From positions 1-7,377 of the forward strand of contig JBBQKP010000170.1 in the NCBI GenBank assembly GCA_038326995.1: a DNA stretch of 7,377 bases, in the 5' to 3' direction. A model generated the notes under the pieces. That model saw only the letters and a list, made by a program, of their open reading frames with translations. It searched no databases and was not told where the DNA came from. The DNA comes from JBBQKP01 sp038326995 (GTDB taxonomy: Bacteria; Planctomycetota; Phycisphaerae; Tepidisphaerales; Tepidisphaeraceae). The translations under genes were made by a program, and so were the position numbers. Below, piece after piece: positions 1-7,045 of this stretch (positions are counted from its first letter, which is position 1; every line of letters starts with the position of its first letter).

Positions 1-1158
1 GCCAAATAGCTCTGCGTCAAAAGGAGCGACGACGACACCCTTTCGGCCGGTGCGGTTTTTGTGTTCGCGCAAGGTGTCTTTCACGACGTCACAAAAGTGC
101 CGGGCGTGTGCGAAGACTTTGCCCTTGATGTCGTCGGGGAAGTAGGGGTCTTTATCGGAGAGGGCGGTCTTGGTGCTGGTGACTTTATGATATCGCAGAC
201 CCTTCTCGCCGTTCTTGCGGTGGAATTCAAGATAAGAGCCATCGCCCGGGTAGCCGATCGAGCCGGACCAGACCTGCTCGCTGACTTTAGGATGGCGCGC
301 GAAGGCGAAGACGTCGGGCGCGCGATGCGTGCTGACGACGCCGACAGGATCGAGCGGCTCGCGCCAGCCCTTGTTTTTGTCCCAATTAAGAACGGTGTCG
401 TTTTCGACTTTATAATTGTGATTGTCGAAGGCCCCCATCACGCTTCCGCCGGTGATGAGGTGCGTATCTACGAAGAAATGCGTCACACCGGCGGCGGCGA
501 TGAAAGTTTCAACGCCCGGCCGATGACGCGGATTGTCGTAAAGGACGCTGGGCGTCCAGTTGTCCCATTCCGGGCGGTAAGCGCACTCAGGCAGCCACAT
601 GCCGCGCGGCGAAACGCCCAGATGTTTCTTGCTGACGCTCGTGCCGACAGTCATCTGGGCGCTAAGCATCTCGTCGTTCAGGACCAGCGGCATGTAGCAG
701 TGCGTTGCGTTGCTGGTGAGGATCTGAAGCTGGCCCTCGCGAAAGCGTTCACCGAACTCGCCCGGAATGTCGCGGCCGATCCGCTCGAAGTGTTTCAACT
801 GCTCGCCATACCACTCAGCCCATCGCGTCGCGAGATACGCCATGTGCGGTTGATTGCTCGCTTCGAATTCTTTCTTATCTGAATGAGCACGTTCGATTCG
901 GCCGTTTAGATACTCGACGAAGCCCTTCTTAAAGCGCGGATGCGCGAGCTGCTCAAGCAACACGGGCGTCAGGCCCACGGTCAGCGCCGATCGAATGTTG
1001 TGAAGCGCGGCCGCACCGATGAGATCGAGTACCGGCAGATACGTCTCGGCGGCGGCTTCGAAGAGCCAGTTCTCCCCGTGCGGATACACGCCGTGGTGAA
1101 GCACATACGGAAGGTGGCCGTGGAGAACGATACAGAGAGAGCCGAGAGTGTCAGACAT
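1..1158 (-). CDS. GH57-family 1,4-alpha-glucan branching enzyme, 3' end cut by window edge
   Basis: Family 57 branching enzymes cut alpha-1,4-glucan and rejoin the piece through an alpha-1,6 bond during cytoplasmic glycogen synthesis. I read 386 codons on the minus strand without a stop; the frame leaves the window at position 1. Visible GH57 motifs, in order, are HGHLPYV (residues 13-19), LTSNATHCYMP (147-157), WLPECAYRP (188-196) with the expected nucleophile E191, and APFDAELFG (378-386) with the expected acid/base D381. The family is usually about 520-560 residues, so roughly 150 C-terminal residues lie outside. The ATG at 1156-1158 is chosen because the protein matches the family from its first residues and an in-frame TGA lies about 20 bases upstream. 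I see no clear Shine-Dalgarno sequence. Another GH57 amylase subgroup is possible, but the APFDAELFG form favours the branching-enzyme (DUF1957-containing) group. Confidence 0.9.
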   Translation of the reverse strand, partial: MSDTLGSLCIVLHGHLPYVLHHGVYPHGENWLFEAAAETYLPVLDLIGAAALHNIRSALTVGLTPVLLEQLAHPRFKKGFVEYLNGRIERAHSDKKEFEASNQPHMAYLATRWAEWYGEQLKHFERIGRDIPGEFGERFREGQLQILTSNATHCYMPLVLNDEMLSAQMTVGTSVSKKHLGVSPRGMWLPECAYRPEWDNWTPSVLYDNPRHRPGVETFIAAAGVTHFFVDTHLITGGSVMGAFDNHNYKVENDTVLNWDKNKGWREPLDPVGVVSTHRAPDVFAFARHPKVSEQVWSGSIGYPGDGSYLEFHRKNGEKGLRYHKVTSTKTALSDKDPYFPDDIKGKVFAHARHFCDVVKDTLREHKNRTGRKGVVVAPFDAELFG

Positions 1159-1212
1159 ATTGATGTAGTGTATCGCGTGTCAAGCGATGCGCGATATCGG
1201 GGAAGTCTGGTG

Positions 1213-1587
1213 TCAGGAGAAGGATCGGGAAATGGCAAAGGGCGTCGGCTTACGCCTGGCTCGGCGGCGGTGGTACTTGTTGTGATTTCCAATCCTGAAT
1301 CTGCTGCTGGGCCATTCCATCGTCGCGATTCCCGGTTCTCCCGAGCTGGAATCCGAGGTAGGCCCGCCGACAAATATGTCAGGAATGACTATTCGGCTTA
1401 ATTCGTCGTCCACAAAGTCCACAAGAACTTGTTCTTCGATGCAAGCAATCAGGTCCGCGGGAAGCGATCGATTAAGCTGTGCGCCGATGCGTGCGATGAG
1501 GATATGATGAACGCTCTCCCACTGCTCTTCGAGCCACGGGTCCATGCCGGGGAATGGCCCGGGGTTAACGGATTTTCCTTCTGGCAT
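1213..1587 (-). pseudogene. DUF4058-family protein, C-terminal half missing
   Basis: The N-terminus reads NPGPFPGMDPWLEEQW, then VHHILIARIGAQLN and LPADLIACIEEQV, followed by a 'PDIFVGG' stretch. This is the recognisable opening of the DUF4058 family, whose function is unknown and which is often present in many copies in planctomycetes and cyanobacteria. Family members are about 230-270 residues. This frame gives 124 residues from the ATG at 1585-1587, or 127 from the ATG at 1594-1596, and the last 30 or so (rich in R, H and K) no longer look like the family. I found no family-like continuation in the other two frames before the GH57 start at 1158, so the 3' half appears deleted and not merely frameshifted. 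The open frame continues upstream to 1776, but that part is inverted-repeat sequence and probably not coding. There is no visible Shine-Dalgarno site. Confidence 0.72.
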
Positions 1588-1925
1588 GTTTCGCATTGTA
1601 GCAGAAGAACGTTGAAGCGGCAGGCTGATCCGATCGACTTTGAACTGGAGTAGATCAACCCAAGGGTGCGGATTCGCTTCTGGCCCGTTCGGCAGGACAT
1701 TTCGTTGCTTCAGGAGTTGAAGTCTCCTTATGAGATTCAGATGGAAAATGTCCTGCCGGACGGGCCAGAAACACACCTAGGACGTCGCGTCTGTGAGTCA
1801 AGACGTGCGGTCGATCACTCTCAGGGGACCTCGAGGATTTCGAGTGCTTCTGCAAACGGCCGAAGTGTTAAACATCAATATACTAATCGTCAATGTAAAC
1901 AACCCGCAAACCAAGCAACCAATAA
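1588..1925. other. Intergenic stretch without a convincing gene
   Basis: Short open frames exist on both strands, but none looks like a protein family and several exist only because the inverted repeat at 1678-1770 reads alike on both strands. Positions 1860-1925 are clearly AT-richer than the surroundings and lie just beyond the methyltransferase stop. I see no stem followed by a T-run that would serve as an intrinsic terminator for that gene. Confidence 0.6.
1678..1770. repeat. Large inverted repeat, 25-bp arms, 43-nt loop with an inner hairpin
   Basis: Arm 1 (1678-1702) and arm 2 (1746-1770) are reverse complements at 24 of 25 positions. The single difference would be a G-U pair in one transcript. 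The core reads CTGGCCCG..CGGCAGGACAT. The loop can form a further small stem, either CTTCA (1708-1712) with TGAAG (1718-1722) or AGGAG (1712-1716) with CTCCT (1724-1728); these overlap and exclude each other. There is no T-run on either side, so a simple intrinsic terminator is unlikely. It could be a REP/MITE-like dispersed element or a structured RNA. It sits next to a decayed gene, consistent with a rearranged region. Confidence 0.8.
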
Positions 1926-2744
1926 CTAATCTAATGTTCCGATGTATAGCTTGGTCGTGTAAACCATCGTCACGAATCCGTCAATTTCGTTCTGGAAGAA
2001 CAGGAACGCGAGATGACCCAGCATGAACCCGAAATCCGGGTGCGTGGGCTGCGGTGCGTAGCTGCTGGACAGCAGTCTTCGCTTGAGCTGGGCGAAATCG
2101 AGAACCTGCTCATTGTAAAGCTCGAAGGTTCGGAACTTCCCGCCGAAGAAATCTGAGATCGCCGCCTCATCGCCCGAGGATTTCCTTTTGATCATGGCGT
2201 AATCGATGCCGTGCTCGTCGAGCATGGCCTCATACTGCCGATGAAAGTCATCACAATCGGTCGATCGCTGGTTCCAGCACAAGGCGACTTTCGCGCCAGG
2301 CTTTATAATTCTCCTGGCCTCTTCCTTGAACTTCGCCTGATCAAACCAATGAAACGACTGAAACGCGGTCAGAAGGTCGATCGAATGGTCTTTGAGCGTC
2401 GTCGCCTCGGCCCGGCCGTCCACCACAATCAGATTGTCATCCCCGCCCAACTCGCGATGGCAAATTCGCCTCATCTCGGCGTTCGGCTCGATCGCGTAAG
2501 TAATATTAAGATGATCCAAAAACAAAACGCTCGACAAGCCCGTGCCCGCACCAACATCCGCCACAACATGCGCAGGTAAAAGCCCCGCGTGATCCTTCAA
2601 GAATTCGATCAACTCCACTGGATAAGTAGGCCTGTGCGATGCGTAATCGCGGGCGCGGTCTGAAAATCTTAGTACAGGATCGACCACTGTTTTCTGAGCT
2701 TCTTTCTGACAATTCTCATTGACGCTGTCGTATTTTGTAGCCAT
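1926..2744 (-). CDS. Class I SAM-dependent methyltransferase (Methyltransf_11 type)
   Basis: This predicts a 272-residue soluble enzyme that transfers a methyl group from S-adenosylmethionine; the substrate cannot be told from sequence. It opens with FSDRARDYASHRPTYP (residues 27-42), typical of this group. The SAM-binding motif I is VADVGAGTG (61-69), followed by the acidic residue E86 in 'YAIEPNAEM', the motif IV-like segment DLLTAFQSFHWFD (123-135), and IIKPGAKVALCWN (146-158). The FHWFD form is shared with Tam/TMT1-like small-molecule methyltransferases. I chose the ATG at 2742-2744 because the domain begins shortly after it. The frame stays open up to a TTG at 2882, but those 46 extra codons show no family match. 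No Shine-Dalgarno site is evident. The gene stands alone, downstream of the transposon end, and is probably a host gene. Confidence 0.85.
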   Translation of the reverse strand: MATKYDSVNENCQKEAQKTVVDPVLRFSDRARDYASHRPTYPVELIEFLKDHAGLLPAHVVADVGAGTGLSSVLFLDHLNITYAIEPNAEMRRICHRELGGDDNLIVVDGRAEATTLKDHSIDLLTAFQSFHWFDQAKFKEEARRIIKPGAKVALCWNQRSTDCDDFHRQYEAMLDEHGIDYAMIKRKSSGDEAAISDFFGGKFRTFELYNEQVLDFAQLKRRLLSSSYAPQPTHPDFGFMLGHLAFLFFQNEIDGFVTMVYTTKLYIGTLD

Positions 2745-2974
2745 TTGTTCGACACACGCCGAACTGGCCCTGCCGGATGCGTCAACCCCATTGTCGGGCG
2801 TGTCCACCAGATTGGAATCCCCGAACTCCCCACCGTGACATCTCGCTCCCTTTACTATTGTCGGTCTCGAACCACTCAGCAAGGTAAATTTTTGGGTGGT
2901 CTCCCTAATTCCACCCCGAATCGGAATCCGAACTTGTTCCGCACGATTTCCGAGTTATCTATCTTATTACACAA

Positions 2975-3103
2975 TCTCGCAGATCGATTGTTTTTTTGTA
3001 GCCGGACATGCAACTCCGGATTTCGGGACATCGACTCCGGACCAAACACGTTGCGAAACACCACCCCTCGCTGAAAGTGCCCCTTTTAAGGGTTCTCGCA
3101 GAT
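2975..3103 (+). repeat. 10-bp direct repeat TCTCGCAGAT, two copies
   Basis: Exact copies lie at 2975-2984 and 3094-3103, 119 bp apart, both in the non-coding stretch beyond the B gene. Both are followed by an AT-containing patch and then TCG or CGC. They could be protein-binding sites at the transposon end. A 10-bp match is close to what chance can give in a few hundred bases, so confidence in a function is low. Confidence 0.35.
3004..3041 (+). repeat. 22-bp-period direct repeat, candidate transposase-binding sites
   Basis: GGACATGCAACTCCGGA (3004-3020) is followed by GGACATCGACTCCGGA (3026-3041). The two share GGACAT and ACTCCGGA and differ by one indel and one or two substitutions. The period is exactly 22 bp. 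Mu-type transposases bind several roughly 22-bp sites at each end, and this spot lies about 140 bp beyond the last element gene, where an end is expected. Assignment as an end site is an inference. Confidence 0.4.
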
Positions 3104-3142
3104 ATCGCAGCTTGGGGGGTCGCTCTTGCTTTTGATTGTCCG

Positions 3143-3190
3143 TCGAAGGCGGTTTGAACGGGGTTCGATGCCCGTTCAACCGACCTTCGA
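3143..3190 (-). terminator. Long hairpin overlapping the stop codon of the MuB-like gene
   Basis: The arms 3143-3162 and 3171-3190 pair at 17 of 20 positions around an 8-nt loop. The inner nine pairs (TTGAACGGG with CCCGTTCAA) and the outer seven (TCGAAGG with CCTTCGA) are perfect. The TGA stop of the ATPase gene (3176-3178) lies inside the upstream arm. It may end or protect the transposition operon mRNA. No U-run follows on the minus strand, so it is not a textbook intrinsic terminator. Confidence 0.5.
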
Positions 3191-4324
3191 GCGGCGGGCC
3201 GGGGCTTCAGTTTCCTGAACCACCGGCCCTTGTTGAGTCGCATTCATGTCCAAGCGATCGTCACGCGATGCCGGGGCCGTTGTTCGTGTGCGTACGCGTG
3301 TCGCGGCGCTGCTCTTCGTCGCCATGTCGATGATCTGCCCATTCACGCCGGGGAGGTTCGCCGCCTTGGCGATCCGCACGGACGTTTTGATTGTTGTCTC
3401 CACCAGGCGAAGCGCGCCTTCGCGTTCAAGGTTCGCCAGGGCGTGAAGCTTCACGATCGACTGCGCGTCGAAGCGAACGCCGGGCGCTGTCTTGCTGGCG
3501 ATCTTCTTGACCTGCTCAAGCGTGACCAGGCCGCTCGCGGACGCGACCAGCTCGCGAAGGTCCACGCGATGCTGAATCCGCGATCGAATCTGTTCCGTCG
3601 GGTCATAAATGCCGTCCCGGCGGTTTAAATACCGCTCCAAGTCGCCCGTGCCGATCCACAATTGCGGCACGCCGGTTGCGTTGAACAAGTCGATCAGACA
3701 CCTAAGCGTCGCACGGCTTTCCTTCAGTAAATGCGCTTCGTCGATGACCAGAAGACCGCACGCTTGAGGCAGGTGATCGCGAAGCGTCAGGAAGATTTCC
3801 GGCTCGCGAACGCCACAATAATTCACGCCGCGAAGCTGTCTGCGAATCTCATTCAGGAACGGCACGGGCTTCACCAGCGACGACGCCACAGTCACGACGG
3901 CGACGTTGGCGTGCGTCAGGCGAATCGCCTTGATGCCTTGCGTCTTGCCCGTGCCAGAGTCGCCAATGACCAGGCCGATCGCCCCGTCTTCTTTCACGTC
4001 GTCGGCGGTCTTGAGAATCGCCTTCACCACCGGCGTCATGACGGGCATTTCCGCTTCGACATACCGCCGATGATGTTCGCGTTCGATCGCGTTTTCGATT
4101 CGGTCCAGAATCACGTCCCAGTCGATCGGCAGCTCACGCTCAAGGCACGCGCGCACCTGCTCGGCCGGGAACTTGACCGCCGCCGCCAGCGCTTCGATCG
4201 ACCAGCCCATTGATTCAAGCTCGGGCCGATACGCGTTGATCCGGCGAACCGCCCGCTCGCACGTCTCTTCGGGCGTCTCATATGGGTCGTCCAAGAGGTT
4301 TGACTTGTAGTGGAAGCCGCTCAT
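3176..4324 (-). CDS. MuB-like AAA+ ATPase, transposition target-selection protein
   Basis: This 382-residue protein matches the role of MuB/TniB ATPases, which bind DNA with ATP, choose the target and activate the transposase. Residues 40-65 (SIEALAAAVKFPAEQVRACLE) look like a helix-turn-helix, as in the N-terminal domain of MuB. The AAA+ core has Walker A GDSGTGKT (121-128), Walker B LLVIDEAH (191-198), a sensor-1-like LWIGTGD (222-228) and a candidate arginine finger in IRSRI (246-250). The last 45 residues or so are rich in T, R, A and Q and probably disordered. MuB itself is about 312 residues, so this one is longer mainly through that tail and the N-terminus. The ATG overlaps the transposase TGA as ATGA, implying translational coupling. 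It is the last gene of the operon, with a long hairpin at its stop codon. Confidence 0.9.
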   Translation of the reverse strand: MSGFHYKSNLLDDPYETPEETCERAVRRINAYRPELESMGWSIEALAAAVKFPAEQVRACLERELPIDWDVILDRIENAIEREHHRRYVEAEMPVMTPVVKAILKTADDVKEDGAIGLVIGDSGTGKTQGIKAIRLTHANVAVVTVASSLVKPVPFLNEIRRQLRGVNYCGVREPEIFLTLRDHLPQACGLLVIDEAHLLKESRATLRCLIDLFNATGVPQLWIGTGDLERYLNRRDGIYDPTEQIRSRIQHRVDLRELVASASGLVTLEQVKKIASKTAPGVRFDAQSIVKLHALANLEREGALRLVETTIKTSVRIAKAANLPGVNGQIIDMATKSSAATRVRTRTTAPASRDDRLDMNATQQGPVVQETEAPARRSKVG

Positions 4325-6066
4325 TGATTGCCCGCTTTCCGCCCGCTATCAGGCTCAAAATAGAACGGGTCCGCCGCGCGACGAATCGCTTCCTCTTGCT
4401 CTGGTGTGTAGACAATCACGTCGTCGTCGCCCGCGTGCTCGTCCTCATGTCCGACCAGGCGAAGCCGAGGCCGATCTTCAGCCCGCTGGTCAACCAGGGG
4501 CGCGCCGTAGATCGTCGGCACATGCTGGCGAACCACCGGCGCGGGCAAATTCATTGACGCGATCGCCGCTTCGTGCTCGCGCCGCTTCTGTATCGCCTGT
4601 CGCTGTAATCTTCCGGCCGTGTCGGGCGCGACGCGAAGCCGACGCGTTGCAGGCTCGGCCTCACGCACGAAACGCGCGTCACGCCGGATCGTCCGCATCG
4701 CTTCTGATAACTGCTCGCTGGTCGCATTACGCGGCACGCCCTGAATCTCACTCGCCGATCCGATGATTCGCCCGTCCAGGTCCGCGATCGTCACACGCGA
4801 CACGTCCAGGTCATTGACCAGCACGACGACTTGACTGCCTAAAAGCCTGTCAAGTTCGGGCGACTCATAGTCAAGATTGTTGGCGCGAACGCCGTTGCGA
4901 CCGACCTTCACGACAACGCGGCGCGACAGTTCCAAGTCCAACAAGTCAACAGGAACCGGGCGTCTTTCGCGTATGTTGGCGGTGAACACTTGCATCGGCG
5001 TCTTGCCCTTCAGGCCGTCGCCCAGGTGCGGGTGATGGTGATACTCGGCTTCGAGAAAGTCGCCGAACAATTGAGCGATGTCTTCGAGCGTCGGCACGTT
5101 CAAGCCGTCCTTATGCTTCTGAACATCGAACGGCCTTTCGGTCGTCGTTCCGCCGCAAAACGTCGGTATCTCGCGCGAGAATTTTTCCTTGACCGTCCGG
5201 TGAAAGCGCTCGAGCGTTTTCGACTTGGCGTTGTACGGAAGGGCGTGCTCAACTTCGATGCCAAGGCGCGAGAAAACACCGACGTCGATCGCCGGTCGCT
5301 CGCCCTTGCGGCGCTGACTTTTGGTGACGCCTTGCAGCGACTTCGCGTCGTAGGCTTCGCCGTTGTCGTGGAACACGCGAAGGGGCTTTCCCCATTGCTC
5401 CACGCCTTGCCGGAACGCGTCCAGAATGACCGTCTGATTCTCCGCACAAGCCACGATCCGCCAGCCGACAATCACGCGCGATCGCATGTCCATCCACGAC
5501 ACCAGTGTCGGGCGAATCAGCTTCGTTTGACCCGGCACGCGGACGAAAAAATCGAACGCGTGCCCGTCACTGACCCACAGCTCATTCGAGTCGAGCGTGT
5601 CATATCGACCCTTGAGATATTTGCCCCCCGTGGAGTTGTACGCCCGCACGCCAAGCTGGCGGTACGCCACCACCTTCGGGTCGATCTTCGCAAGCTCGCG
5701 CACGGCCTGTTTCTGGCCGAACGGGACCGTTATCCCCTTCTGCTCGAATGCGTCGCTCGCCAGGTCAAAACAACGGGCGCGGGTTCGTTTTTTCGATGAC
5801 AGATACCAGCGTTTCAATTCATCGACGAACGCCTGTCGATTGGGGTTCGCGTGCGTGAACGTGTTGCGTGAATCGGCCAGGGCCGCGAACCCGTTGAGCT
5901 GAAACCCGCGAAACCAGCGGAACAGCGAACCACGACTCACTTTATCCCCGTGCGCTCGCGCCCGGCTCACGAAGCTCTGGGTGATGTCACGCTCACACTC
6001 GCCCGCCGCGAATCCTTCGACCCGATGCTCAAGCCAATTATCCATATTCGCTTTGCGCTTCTCCAC
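4321..6066 (-). CDS. Mu-type DDE transposase (MuA family), part downstream of an in-frame stop
   Basis: This cuts and joins transposon ends to target DNA. From the GTG at 6064-6066 the frame gives 581 residues. A helical DNA-binding region with WLEHRVEGFAAGECERDITQ and RGSLFRWFRGFQLNGFAAL (about 11-64) comes first. The catalytic core has D167 (WVSDGHAFDFFVRVPG), D234 (VFHDNGEAYD) and E286 (KSKTLERFHRT); the D-D spacing of 67 equals that of MuA and D-E is 52 against 56. A Mu-type C-terminal beta-barrel region follows (about 374-440), then a charged tail that may contact the ATPase. GTG 6066 is only the first possible start after the TAA at 6196-6198. Family-like sequence (GGKATWHVREDADAALARSKAPELKAFNW) continues upstream to that TAA without an ATG, GTG or TTG. 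So either the true start is at 6384 and the gene is broken, or a protein lacking the first DNA-binding domain is made. There is no good Shine-Dalgarno before 6066. Confidence 0.88.
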   Translation of the reverse strand: MEKRKANMDNWLEHRVEGFAAGECERDITQSFVSRARAHGDKVSRGSLFRWFRGFQLNGFAALADSRNTFTHANPNRQAFVDELKRWYLSSKKRTRARCFDLASDAFEQKGITVPFGQKQAVRELAKIDPKVVAYRQLGVRAYNSTGGKYLKGRYDTLDSNELWVSDGHAFDFFVRVPGQTKLIRPTLVSWMDMRSRVIVGWRIVACAENQTVILDAFRQGVEQWGKPLRVFHDNGEAYDAKSLQGVTKSQRRKGERPAIDVGVFSRLGIEVEHALPYNAKSKTLERFHRTVKEKFSREIPTFCGGTTTERPFDVQKHKDGLNVPTLEDIAQLFGDFLEAEYHHHPHLGDGLKGKTPMQVFTANIRERRPVPVDLLDLELSRRVVVKVGRNGVRANNLDYESPELDRLLGSQVVVLVNDLDVSRVTIADLDGRIIGSASEIQGVPRNATSEQLSEAMRTIRRDARFVREAEPATRRLRVAPDTAGRLQRQAIQKRREHEAAIASMNLPAPVVRQHVPTIYGAPLVDQRAEDRPRLRLVGHEDEHAGDDDVIVYTPEQEEAIRRAADPFYFEPDSGRKAGNQ

Positions 6067-6195
6067 CCCGTCCCGCTGTTTCTGGGTCAGTCGGCCCCAG
6101 TTGAACGCCTTGAGTTCAGGCGCTTTCGACCGTGCCAGGGCCGCGTCCGCGTCCTCGCGAACGTGCCACGTCGCCTTGCCGCCAGTCGAAGGCGC

Positions 6196-6384
6196 TTACA
6201 ACTTCGCAAGCCCGTTTTCCGACCAGTCCCCGCGACAACGTGCGGCAAGTGTTTCCATCGCCAGACCCGACCGATACGCCGCGTCGCGAAGCGGGATAAA
6301 CACCACGCCACGCGGGCCGGGCCGGGTCTTCGTGTCGAAGTCTTCGGGCGTGTTCTGCGAAGTTGGAAGCGTGAGTGAGAACAT
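6196..6384 (-). pseudogene. N-terminal helix-turn-helix portion of the Mu-type transposase, cut off by TAA
   Basis: This 62-codon open frame begins at ATG 6382-6384, 15 bases after the stop of the upstream gene, and is in the same frame as the transposase. It contains VVFIPLRDAAYRSGLAMETL, then AARCRGDWSENGLAKL, which reads like the helix-turn-helix of Mu-type transposase N-termini. The stop falls inside the domain: directly after it comes APSTGGKATWHVREDADAALA, the expected beta-hairpin and third-strand part of such a domain. Restoring one sense codon gives a protein of about 687 residues, near the 663 of MuA. A nonsense change from CAA, GAA or AAA would explain it; a separately made 62-residue peptide is less likely. 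The start context AAGA-ATG is only a weak ribosome site. Confidence 0.72.
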
Positions 6385-6399
6385 TCTTGCGTCAGTTTG

Positions 6400-6981
6400 T
6401 CAGACCACGGATTTCATTGCCCCAATCGCTTCACGGGTCGCGTCGCGGGTGTGCATCTTGTCGAGGTGGGCGAAGTCCGTGTAACTTGGATCGGCGATCA
6501 TCTCGGCATAATAATTCAGGACCGCCGCTTCGATTTTGCGAAGCTCCGCGAGTGCCGTCGCCTTGCTCGTTCCGAAGCGGATCAGCACTCTGACCGGCGT
6601 CGTGTCGCTGGTGAAGTGCCATTCGCGACAGGCACTTCGACGGCTCACTTCCATGATTGACGCGAGGTCTTCACCCTGAAAAATGGCGGTCAGGTCCGCG
6701 AGTAATTCGCGCGTCGAAGGCCGCGAAGTGATGTCGCCAGGCGTCCAGCCGTTGCAGACGTTTTTCTGTTGGTGTGGCAACAAACTATCGAACGCGGCGA
6801 TCGCCGTTTTTAGCCGCTGGTCGCTCGGCTCGAAGTCGTCCGTCTCGCTGGTCGCACAGGCGAACGCGAAGGCGGTGGGCGTCTTTCGCGACAGGCCCGC
6901 TTCGACCAGGGGCGCGAGCTGCGCGACAGTTTCGAGCATGACTTGCCGCTGTTCTGAATCGGTCGGTTGAATCGAGGTCAC
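6400..6981 (-). CDS. Unrecognised 193-aa protein, first gene of the transposition operon
   Basis: I do not recognise the family. The GTG at 6979-6981 is chosen as start because AAGGGAG (6988-6994) stands six bases before it, the best ribosome site in the window; the open frame continuing beyond it runs antisense through the promoter region and the repressor gene. The product is soluble, with no signal peptide or membrane segment. Residues 104-121 (EDLASIMEVSRRSACREW) could form a helix-turn-helix, followed by a beta-like stretch PVRVLIRF (129-136) and a long helical region (139-164). Its place, directly behind the regulated promoter and 15 bases before the transposase, matches early regulators or accessory transposition factors in Mu-like elements (for example Ner), but it is far larger than Ner and such a role is only inferred from position. 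Confidence 0.75.
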   Translation of the reverse strand: MTSIQPTDSEQRQVMLETVAQLAPLVEAGLSRKTPTAFAFACATSETDDFEPSDQRLKTAIAAFDSLLPHQQKNVCNGWTPGDITSRPSTRELLADLTAIFQGEDLASIMEVSRRSACREWHFTSDTTPVRVLIRFGTSKATALAELRKIEAAVLNYYAEMIADPSYTDFAHLDKMHTRDATREAIGAMKSVV

Positions 6982-7045
6982 GATGCACTCCCTTGAAAAA
7001 TCCCGGCGTCCGTGCCAGCCAACGCGGTTGTACTCCGCGACGCCT

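Larger units (their letters stand above)
2745..3142. other. Non-coding junction between methyltransferase gene and transposon
   Basis: No frame here looks like a protein. The stretch holds the upstream region of the methyltransferase gene and, by position, probably one end of the Mu-type element. Visible details are a 6-bp stem (GGGTGG at 2894-2899 with CCACCC further on), a T-run at 2991-2997, two sets of direct repeats listed separately, and the palindrome CCCTTTTAAGGG near 3081. Neither a terminal inverted repeat nor a target duplication can be confirmed, because the other element end is not clearly inside the window. Confidence 0.55.

Noticed and set aside
61..882. Long plus-strand open frame of 273 codons
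   Set aside because: It is the antisense of the GH57 branching enzyme, whose frame carries all the family motifs; this frame shows none.
2860..2876. GGTTCGAGACC on the minus strand, like a tRNA T-loop
   Set aside because: The flanking bases do not pair into a T-stem and no acceptor, D or anticodon arm can be formed around it.
2745..2882. Upstream TTG start extending the methyltransferase by 46 residues
   Set aside because: The added residues resemble no methyltransferase N-terminus, while ATG 2744 gives a normal length.
4990..5799. Plus-strand open frame of 269 codons
   Set aside because: It lies wholly antisense to the transposase catalytic core and has no recognisable protein features.
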